DNA of 64,000 nt from Anadara kagoshimensis (lineage: Eukaryota > Mollusca > Bivalvia > Arcoida > Arcidae): contig CM037869.1 in assembly GCA_021292105.1 (NCBI GenBank), positions 47,490,447-47,554,446 on the forward strand, in the 5' to 3' direction. The notes under the pieces were generated by a model, which was not told where the DNA came from, searched no databases, and was given only the letters and a program-made list of their open reading frames with translations. Shown here piece after piece: positions 50,001-58,800 of the stretch (position 1 is its first letter; each line of letters begins with the position of its first letter). The translations under genes and the position numbers were made by a program.

Positions 50001-53000
50001 ACAATTTCTGGATTGAATCTAGATCTTCATGTAGTTTAGTTAGTAACTTTAATATATCGTGGCAACCTCATGAAAATGCCAGGTCAACTCAGTGCAGTGT
50101 TTCACAATATCAGGTCATTAACCCTGAAAATACCAAATCCTGCCTATTAGCCTGGCGTAGCTCCAAGGGACTTCTTCCCAAAATTGACTGAAAAATAATT
50201 TAGTGGACATCATTTCCTGTCTAAAAAAGAAGCCTCGAAGACAGTTGAGGAGTGGGTTAATGGAAAGGACTCTGACTTTTTCCATTCTGGGATAATGACA
50301 CTTGAATACTGTTGACCAAAGTGCATTACAAAAAAAAGAGGTGGATCTCAACCGAAAATAAGTTAAGCTGGTTACTTGTTGCCTCGTCCTCATAATATCA
50401 AAAATAGCCTGCAGGATTGATTCATGTTCACTGCAGGCTGTTGTAAGGTAAACACATGGCAGTTATTACAGTTATTAAATAACTTCTTGACTATTTGTTG
50501 TCAAATGTAAATACTGTTATAAAATTGTAAATTTTTTCACAGACACACCGGTGTACATTTACAGTCCAAACTGCCACCTCTATATAAGAGCCACCTGCTT
50601 ATAAAGGACAGTAGAATTGTATCCCAGTTGTTATTCATGTTATTTGAACCTGTATATAATAACTACCTGCCCATTAAGACCAGTTTTACTGGTTCCCTTG
50701 GGTGACCTTTATCATGTTTATAGACAGGCAGTGGCGTAGCTAGAAAAGAATCAATGTGCAAGCCTGTTGGCAAAGGCACAATCGCGCGTCCGTGGGCATG
50801 CTTCCCTGGAAAATTTTGAAAAATGCCTGTGTATTGTAAACGACATTTGGATACGTAAAGACTTATGTTTGCCTATCCAGAACCAAATATAGTAGTCACT
50901 GTGCAATTATTGATATAGTGAATGATTAATTCTTAAATGATTCAAAAATAAAAGAAAATAATAACTATTATTCAAAATTTATTTTATTTTCATTTGTACA
51001 TAATGACAGATTGAATTAATTTTAAAATCTTTTATCAAAAAATTATGTGCAAGCACAGGATTATTGGCTTATATGCACGCTATGTCACTGACAGGTTTTA
51101 CATGTGAAAGTCGTGGTACTGATGAATGGGAACTTAAAATAAACGAGATCCTGTGTCACAGTGGGTGTGGAATGAAAAAGAACCCTGCTGTATAATGCCA
51201 TCAGTGCAACACACAGGCAAAATTTCTGCACTTTACCTATAGCTGGTGATGTCTCAATGTAAGTGAAATATTCTTGACTGGGACGTTAAACACCATTACT
51301 CAACTCAACTTAACTCTCCTTTTACATTTCATACCTTGATGAATGATTTTAAAATCAAATGTCAATCCTTAAACAACTATAGATATTATGAGCTTTTCAA
51401 AATCTCATTGACTTTACTTTCAGGGAGTTTCTGCTTCAAAGAAAAGGAAAGCTGGAGGCAAAGTAAGTAAAATTTTGGATAATCCTTAGCTAGACTGTCG
51501 ATTGTGAATTGTATGAATTCTATACAGACACTGATATACTGAATTCATGTCATAAGCTAAAATTTGAGAGATTATCTGAATTCCTTTGGACAACTGTCAT
51601 AAAACTTCACATGAATAATCTTCAGGGTCAAAAGGGTAACATGACCTTGAACCAAGGTTATCAGAAAGGTCAAAGTCAGGGAAAAAAATTAAACCCTGTT
51701 AGATGGGGTGTGTGTGGGGGGGATTCAGATTTATTAATATTTATTAATATAATTGGTTTACCGTAATAACCCATGTAATGTACGCACCTGCCTACTGGCA
51801 GTTTTCATTCTAAACATAGAAAGTAGAATCAAGTATCTTTGATGTAAGTATATGGAGCGTAATTATGGATTATACAAATTAGATTATATTTTAGCAATAC
51901 CTTTGAAAATCATGAAAATCCACTGGGTCTGTTTGACTCAAACTTGTTATTGAAGAGCCTTAGTGATATATATATTTGAAAAATCCTTTTGTTGAAACCC
52001 CTAGGTCTGTTGGCTCCAAACTTGGTATGGAAGATCCATTGGGGATATATATTTAAACAAATTCTATTCATGATCTTGTATTGATATAAATATTTTATTT
52101 ATGTTTTTGTAGGGTAAAAAAGGAAAGAAAGGTATGTTTATTCAGTATAAAACATAAACTTTAGTAAAGAATGATTGATTATAATTTCAGTTGATTGATT
52201 AAAACTTTGATTGATTGATTGGAATTTTGATTGATTGATTGATTAGAATTTTGTTTGATCAATTAGAATTTTGATTGATTGATTGATTAGAATTGTGGTT
52301 GATTGGTTGATTAGAACTGATTGATTTATTAATTGATTGATTAGAATTTTGATTGATTGGAATTAATCAATTGATTAGAATGTTAATTGATTGATTAGAA
52401 TTTTGATTATTTGATTTTAACCTTGATTGATTGAATGATTAATTAGAATTTTTTTTGATTGATTGATTGGAATTGAGCTTTAGTTGAAGTTTGTATGTGA
52501 AGCTTGATCTTTTCAGGTCTTGGATTTTTGTGTTATGATGCTGTATAATTTTATACCTCAGTCAGGATTCCTTCACTTATATTGAGGTTGGTTATACATA
52601 TATTGAGGTCAAGGATTGTAAAGAAAACCTGAGTGCCTCGAGGGAGCCACCAACCTTTCAACAAGCAAACTAACAATCTTTCCTACCATAAAATAGGATA
52701 GGATCTGTTCTGAGTGGGATCTCTGCCTAGGTAGTACTGAGATTAGCTGTGATCCATATGTGCATGCTTGAAACTACTAGGCCACCAGTTGAGTAGTATA
52801 TGTGAAAAAATGCACTAAAAACTTGAATTTTGAGGCCATTAATTACATTTTTGCCCCTAACAGGTTGTTGAGTCATGTTAACCCTGTCCACTGGTAATTT
52901 CAGGTGGAGTTGTATATGATGACGACAGCAAAAGAACAAATGATTTTGAACAAAGCATCTTGCAGTATTATATTTGTCATGTAACTAGGGTTGTCAACGA

Positions 53001-53784
53001 GTACTAGATCAGAAAATCGCTAACTGGTTACAATTTTACTAATCAAAAACTTGCTGTATAGTTTTTCGTAAGTGCCAATTATTGTCAGTTATGACAAGTC
53101 TGGTGTTTGAGGTTATTGATTACTTTGACTTGAGCTGCAGATCTGCTCACATTCTATGTAAAAATTAGTTAAAGTTAAGTTAAGTTAAAAGTTAAAGTCT
53201 GTCCTGAGCCATTAGGCCCATCAGGCCTGAGCTTATCCCGGTTTCGGTGGCGTTAAGCGACTGAGAGTACAAGACTCCCCCCTGAATGGGACGCCGGTCC
53301 ATCGCAGGGTTAACCTCCAGCATTTTGCTGGTACTCATTTATTTTTCAGCTGAGTGAACTGGAACAACGTGAAATTAAGTGTCTTGCTCAAGGACACAAC
53401 ACATCGCCCGGTCCAGGGATCGAACCCACGACATTCGAATCATGAGTCCAACGCCTTAACCACTAGGCCACACGCTTCCATGAAAAAATTAGTAACATTT
53501 ATTTTTGTTCTTGATTATAAATTTATTTATTGTCACTTTTCTAAATGTTCATTTGGAATCAATTTATTTAAACAAATTTATTTTGTTTTGTAAATAATAA
53601 ATCTTAATTTTTGATGAGTACCGGTACTCGAGTACTCGATTGGAAAGATGTTAGAGTAACCGGTTAGTGATTTTCATCCAAGTTGACATCCCTACATTTA
53701 ACCCATTTGAATTACTTCTTAAATTACAGGTAATTCTTTTTCTTATGTATTTCAGGTTTCAAGAAAAGAAAAAAGAAATTTTAG
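41073..53784 (+). CDS. NGDN: Neuroguidin (Sas10/Utp3/C1D family), 12 coding exons
   Basis: Coding exons 41073-41192, 41981-42118, 42711-42795, 43520-43572, 45079-45187, 46158-46276, 47538-47593, 48468-48516, 49159-49254, 51424-51462, 52113-52131 and 53756-53784 join in frame with GT-AG borders to 303 codons plus TAG. Neuroguidin is a nucleolar small-subunit processome protein; vertebrate forms are also reported to bind eIF4E and CPEB. Residues 41-95 form the Sas10/C1D helical domain (GISFLEVKHQMLLSY, MVEIRTVLEKMRPIDKKLKY, then KTAVTGASESSDPLRYKANP). An acidic stretch near residue 140 (SEDDDDDED) leads to the family signatures YVPPKLAPVHF, RALSSSMIRELRQEY and VRLSVSKKEK. The tail is Lys/Arg-rich (GKKGKKGFKKRKKKF), typical of nucleolar proteins. 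Length is close to the human protein (about 315 aa). The ATG has a favourable context (gaaaATGG). An acceptor-like tttcag ends at 41052, so a 5' UTR exon probably lies upstream. Introns carry SINEs and inverted-repeat elements. Confidence 0.95.
41450..41665 (-). mobile_element. Second-family SINE in neuroguidin intron 1
   Basis: Tail gtaatggtgttttatgcccc, middle tgttctgggatggtggagga, head actttagaccactcaaccac. Confidence 0.6.
42805..43045 (-). mobile_element. Retroelement 3' tail fragment in neuroguidin intron 3
   Basis: ccatgtccaaatcacaatcc, gctggaaagataagcatc-like and atctagctagctacacctgc; no coding part left. Confidence 0.55.
43050..45060. other. Neuroguidin introns 3-4, repeat remnants only
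   Basis: Apart from the exon at 43520-43572 I see an inverted-repeat scrap at 44206-44295, a 'cgaagaaagagggagata' dispersed repeat (43630-43850) and a 'ctcctcatcagtagtgcttg' phrase (44850) also found at 25680. Confidence 0.45.
44206..44295. mobile_element. Short divergent relative of the ACAGTCAAAC family
   Basis: aaaacctgtccatattggtc ... agacatgtttgactgta. It has the same type of ends and a 'tatagtggtca' core in place of 'tataaaggcca'. Confidence 0.45.
45880..46130 (+). mobile_element. Degraded SINE in a neuroguidin intron
   Basis: Head tgcagtggatagagtgttct and tail ctcgatataagtgaaacatt, tactgggacataaaaaccac; the middle is strongly diverged. Confidence 0.6.
46280..47530. other. Neuroguidin intron 6
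   Basis: No exon-like frame. A stretch at 46330-46810 begins and ends with 'atcaatataccggtactcat' and 'cgtatcgatttctccc', resembling a degraded inverted-repeat element. Confidence 0.4.
48823..49001. mobile_element. TACAGTAAAAC-ended MITE in a neuroguidin intron
   Basis: tacagtaaaacatgtttata at the left, tccgtgttttactgta at the right; inverted ends with TA borders and no coding. Confidence 0.55.
49290..49900. repeat. Run of second-family SINE tails in a neuroguidin intron
   Basis: The phrase gtcagttctgggatggtgga and its variants recur about six times between 49370 and 49850, separated by gagtggagtga-like stretches. It looks like a local amplification of one SINE tail. Confidence 0.6.
50560..50730. 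mobile_element. ACAGTCAAAC-family MITE, 3' end lost, in a neuroguidin intron
   Basis: tacagtccaaactgccacct to tcatgtttatagacaggc; it then passes into unrelated sequence. Confidence 0.6.
51090..51310 (+). mobile_element. 5'-truncated SINE in a neuroguidin intron
   Basis: Contains gggaacttaaaataaacgag, gaaccctgctgtataatgcc and the family tail atattcttgactgggacgtt. Confidence 0.7.
52180..52480. repeat. TGATTGATTAGAATTT minisatellite in the last neuroguidin intron
   Basis: Irregular repeats of attgattgattagaatttt over 300 bases. Confidence 0.75.
52540..52800 (-). mobile_element. Degraded second-family SINE in the last neuroguidin intron
   Basis: Contains cctcagtcaggattccttca, gggagccaccaacctttcaa and gaaactactaggccaccagt. 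Confidence 0.5.
53165..53490 (-). mobile_element. tRNA-derived SINE of a third family
   Basis: Read on the minus strand, the head is gtgtggcctagtggttaagg and gtgggttcgatcccTGGACC. It is followed by the conserved body (caaggcacttaa-like; aatgggacgccggtccatcg on plus) and a distal stretch. The core with cgccggtccatcgcaggg belongs, from memory, to a SINE type spread across many metazoans; I do not assign the family name. Confidence 0.65.
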
Positions 53785-53792
53785 TTGTTAAA

Positions 53793-53798
53793 AATAAA
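53793..53798 (+). promoter_or_regulatory. Polyadenylation signal of neuroguidin
   Basis: A canonical AATAAA lies 8 bases after the TAG stop. This implies a very short 3' UTR; other signals further down were not assessed. Confidence 0.5.
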
Positions 53799-53986
53799 AT
53801 ATTTTATAAAACATTGCAATTTTGTTATGAAGTTAAAGTCCGTTCAGAGCCTATGACCTAATAATGACTTGCTCATAGACATAGCACAGTCCGACTTACA
53901 GTCAGTAGAACCCACGGCTCCTTGAACCACCAGTCCACAACCACTCAGCCATAAATCTTCTCTGCTGTTGCCTGTGTAGATACATA

Positions 53987-54169
53987 TACAGTAAAACCTC
54001 GATTCATCGCCACCATTTGTTCAGTCAAATTTTGGCGTTATAAAGGGGTTTGACGATAAATTGGGGGAGGCGGATAAAGAAAAACATAAACAAAATGGAT
54101 TTTGGGACTTCAGAATAGTGTGGCTATAAGTGAGGTGGCAAAGGGGCATTTTAACGAGGTTTTGCTGTA
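53987..54169. mobile_element. TACAGTAAAAC-ended MITE
   Basis: tacagtaaaacctcgattca and acgaggttttgctgta form inverted ends around a non-coding interior (gcgttataaaggggtttgac). Confidence 0.6.
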
Positions 54170-54469
54170 ATAAAATTGCAGTGTTATCATGGTCATGGCT
54201 TGTTTACAGTTAATATTTGGTCAATTGTAAGTTCAAGACCATAAAGCACAATATCTTAACAATCATAAGAGACATCATTAAATTGCCAAAATAGAAATTC
54301 ATTTTTTAGTCTTTAAAAGTAATCCTTGTATTTTCTCCTGAATTATTCAAAATATCATAGTGTCATTGTATACAGTTTTGTCATATGGCACGAGTTTTAT
54401 AATCCAGGATCTCACTTGGATTATTTCTTATCCAGTTTTCTTATTATAACTCTGCAAACTAGTTTGAGA

Positions 54470-54740
54470 GGTATAGGAATCACCATGTCTGTCCCTCCAT
54501 TCGTCTTGTCTGTCTGTCCATGTAAAACTTTGTTTGGGCCATATCTCATAATTGCTTTGGAGGACTGTCATAAAACTTCACATGAATAATCTTCATAGTC
54601 CAAAGGTGTGTCGTGACCTTGAACCACTGTCATATTGAAAGGTCAAGTTTGCTGGGAAACATTAACCATGTAGATGTTTGGGGGCAGGAGGATGAGGGTA
54701 TTTGACTCTCATAAAAACAGCTCTAGTTTCATTTTTTTGT
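54470..54740 (+). repeat. Dispersed repeat with GGCCATATCTC motif
   Basis: gtctgtctgtccatgtaaaa, tgggccatatctcataattg, aaaacttcacatgaataatc and gtccaaaggtgtg are shared with 25400-25600, 51590-51690 and 41850-41960. Family unknown to me; no coding. Confidence 0.6.
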
Positions 54741-55139
54741 GCCGGTTGCTTTGGCTATATCTTCTACAAAAATTTCAGCTACCCTTGGAAGCATAAAAAT
54801 GTTTTTGTTTCCTAGAGTGGGTCTCTCAGGCCAGGGTTCTAAAGTCCATGCTTACAAATTACAGCGCCTCACTGCCTAGATTCTAATCCAACTCTGAACA
54901 AATCCTTATTCAAAAAAGTTTGTGGGTTAACTCACTGAAGGTGTTATTGTCCTTGTATATTTCGGTTTTCTCCACCATTCATGAACGGACCAGCCCATCT
55001 CTGTATAAGCTGATAAGTGAAAAATATCTTAACTGGGGCATATAAATATCTTTACTCCACTAACCTTCACGCCACCATCCCAGAACTGACTTCCTCGATA
55101 TAAGTGAAAGGATCTTTACTGGGTCATATAACTCCACTA

Positions 55140-55490
55140 CTATTGTAGCTCAGTTGGTAGAGTCCTCGTTCAGTATGTGGAACCCCCGGCTGGATCTGAC
55201 CAAGACTTGAAAATGGGCAACTTCTTTCGCCAAGCACTAGCATTTAAAAAAGTCACGTTGTCCTTCGGAAGAGACCTTGAAAAGCGATGCCCCATGTCGT
55301 GGCACGTAAAAAAAAACACCCTCCCTGTACATTGCCTATACGACCTGCAAAGGTAAAATATTATGCCACTTCGTCTCTAGGTGGTGACGTCTCGATATAA
55401 GTGAAATATTCTCAACTTGGTCGTAAAACTGTGTCGATATAAGTGAAAGAATATTGACTGTGTCCTTAAACACTATTACTCCACTCCACC
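55140..55490 (+). mobile_element. SINE copy downstream of the mucin-like gene
   Basis: Head tgtagctcagttggtagagt, body tcggaagagaccttgaaaag, tail gacgtctcgatataagtgaa. The tail appears twice, so two insertions or a local duplication may be present. Confidence 0.65.
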
Positions 55491-55805
55491 CATCCAGAAC
55501 TGATTGTCTGGTAAGTGAAAGACGTGACTGGGTCGTATAAATACCATTTCCCCGTGTTTGCTAGAGGTATGTCAATTAAGATCAACTACAAATCCAAAGA
55601 CATAACGGCTGTATTATGTTTCCATTACTGGTAGCCAAAATCGTCATTGATTACTAGTTTCTGGAAAATTCTTTCAAAAAGTAACTCAATAACTTATTTT
55701 AGCAAATGTGGAAAAGGTCTATATTTTCATAAATTCTGATTTGGCTACTATTTTGATTTTTGGAACCTTTATAACAGCGCAAGTTAGACAATTTATAAAT
55801 CTCTA

Positions 55806-55811
55806 TTTATT
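55806..55811 (-). promoter_or_regulatory. Polyadenylation signal of the mucin-like gene
   Basis: AATAAA on the minus strand lies about 29 bases past the stop codon at 55840, a usual position for a short 3' UTR. Confidence 0.45.
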
Positions 55812-55839
55812 TTTTTATCGGATAAAAATCGCCATTTTT

Positions 55840-58800
55840 CTATGATGGACTTCTTATGTAGGTACACAAAGTTTGTAAATCTACAATTAACATTAACACC
55901 AGGGCAGTTGTCAACACACCGCAGCCGACATAGCCCACTCCACGTGCTGACGGTCGGTTATCGTCTGCACACGTCTTCTGACGTATCGTGGACGAAAGTT
56001 CACTTTTATTCACAGATAAACTGTCAGTAATTTGCTTCATGGCTTTAAGTATTTCTTCCATTGAGGTATTTGAATATTGTGGTAATTCACATTGACAATG
56101 ACAATAACCATTTTCTATGGTGCTCGTTTCCATGGTGATGAAAGATTCTGTTGTTGTTTCGGTTATTGTTGATCGTTGCGTTGTTTCTGTGGTTACTTCT
56201 GGTGTTGTCGTCGTTGTTGTTGGCTGACTCGTTGTTTCTGTTGTCTTGTCATTTGTAGTTGAACGTTGCGTTGTTTCTGTGGTTACTTCTGGTGTTGTCG
56301 TTGTTGTTGGCTGACTCGTTGTTTCTGTTGTCTTTTGATTTGTAGTTGATTGTTGCGTTGTTTCCGTGGTTACTTCTGGTGTTGTCGTTGTCGTTGTTGT
56401 TGGCTGACTCGTTGTTTCTGTTGTCTTTTCATTTGTAGTTGATCGTTGCGTTGTTTCTGTGGTTACTTCTGGTGTTGTTGTCGTTGTTGGCTGACTCGTT
56501 GTTTCTGTTGTCTTGTCATTTGTAGTAACTGTTGATTGTTGTTTGTTTTCATGGTTACGTCTGTTATTGTCGTCGTTGTTGGCTGACTCGTTGTTTCTGT
56601 TGTTGTTGTTCGTTGCGTTGTTTCCGTGGTTACTTCTGGTGTTGTCGTTGTTGTTGGCTGACTCGTTGTTTCTGTTGATATTTCGTTCACCGTTGACTTT
56701 TCATTGGTAGTTGATTGTTCTGTAGTTTCCATTGTTGATTGACTATCTGTAGTAGTTAGTGCCTGTGTTGTTGTAAGTAATGGTTCTGGGCCTGGATTGA
56801 AATAAAATATCGTGTTACTTTAGTTGCAATTTCTGCATATAACAAATCTGGGTCTGAATTGAAATAAATTATGTACAATGTCATGTTTTGTACATGCTTT
56901 TATTTTATTAGCAATTCCTAAACTTTACAGAAATCACAAAAACTATGGATGTTCATACGAAGATGTAGATATTGCAAAATAATTCAAACACAGACGTAAC
57001 AATTCATGATCAAATTCCAATTTCAAAAGGAAAGAAAAAAATTCCAAAACTTGCAAATTATGTTAAGCATGTGAACTTTTAACAGAAAACCCAGGGGGGC
57101 ATCAAACCCCGGCCTCACACATGGAGCAAGCACTCTACCATAAGAATGAAAACGAGTGATTCACAAAACACACTCGCACACCTCGCGAAAGCGTGAACTT
57201 GATCCAAGATTAAATAATTTTTTGTTGTCCAGAATAGCTAGATATTGCTAATGCAACGATGAACAACGATATAGCCAACAATCTAGAAAACAAACCTTTA
57301 TTGCAACACAAACGGAGAAGACTGGTCAAACGCAAGATGGAGACATATCGTACACAAAATCGGTAGAGTGCATACCCAGCCAAAATACATTTGTAGAAAA
57401 AGAGCCATCAAAGGCAGCCATCAATAGTTTAGAGCAGCACCTCTCACCAGCTAGGTTCGTATTTTACTCGGGACTGGCCCCGGTTTCGCAATCATTCCTT
57501 AGCTAAGATTTTCCTTAACTTAAATCTTGCAAATTTTCATATCTTTATAATTTTGTTTAAAATTAAAGATATTGAGAAATTTAAGGTGTCATTTTTAAGA
57601 TCACTTCTTGATTAAAGTGTAACAGTGGACTTTTCGTCAATTTTAGACATTCCGATTACTTAATATTTTTCATCTTTATTGACATTTTTACTAAGAACTT
57701 CCAGGTGTCTTTACTTTACTTTCTATGATATTTGTTGAGAGGTTTATCTTAATCCAGTGACTTGAGATAATTCGTTTCCTAAAACCCTTGATTTACACTT
57801 TTATTATATAACATTAATTACCTGAATCATGTCATTTCTATGTCTTATATCTCTATATTTGTTTGTTTGTACGAGTATTTACAACATATACCTAAGTTAA
57901 GTTTTCGGTAATCAACCAATCAAATGGTTTCAATTAATCTTTTTCGGGTTAATAGATATTCTTTATATCCACGTGAAATCCCGAAATCTGGGCTTTTCGG
58001 ATCTACCGGAGTGAGAGAAGGTTGACACGGAATTTTACCGTTCACTCAAAAATCGTTGTTCAACATTTAATGTCTAAAGCGGATACACGCAGCATTTAAT
58101 ATAATATTTTATTGTGAACTATTTTACGGACATATCGTTTTAGCGGAAACCCGCAATATTATGCATCTGTATGTGAACAAAATTATTATATGAGATTTAC
58201 ATAGAATACACTTTCAAAAGAAACGACCTTAAGTGTTTTTAGTATCTTATTTTTTTTCATTATTTTATTATTAAGTAAGCCGCCGGTCCGTCCAGCTCTA
58301 CCCACCTAACCAGCGACGTTCCCCAACCACTTACGGACCTTATAGTTTTTGGCGCGCTTACAAGTGGAGGAGATATCCGGGTAGCTTCACTTTTAAGCTG
58401 GAGCTACTTTCCTAGTACCTCAAGCCAAGCAACCTGAGAAATATTTTATTAATTTTTGGATTGACCAAAGATTTAGTGATTCTCGTGTGAAAATGGGATC
58501 GTGTTTCCGAAACAAAAATAATTTCCAATGGAGGGATGGATCAAATACATTTAACTCAACGTACAACAGAGATAAACTTTATTATGGATTCGGCCATCAA
58601 GCGCCACATCACTTCGTTGCTCCAAAGTCGCAACACAAACATTACACTCCTCGCCACACTGGAAATTATTTTGTTTATGTGCCACGTTTTCAGCATCATA
58701 GTTATTATCATATTGATGCAAAACATGCACCTCATAATGTCGGAAACTCACGATCAGAATCAACGACTATCAGGAAAACCAAAAGTGCCTATAGAAAATC

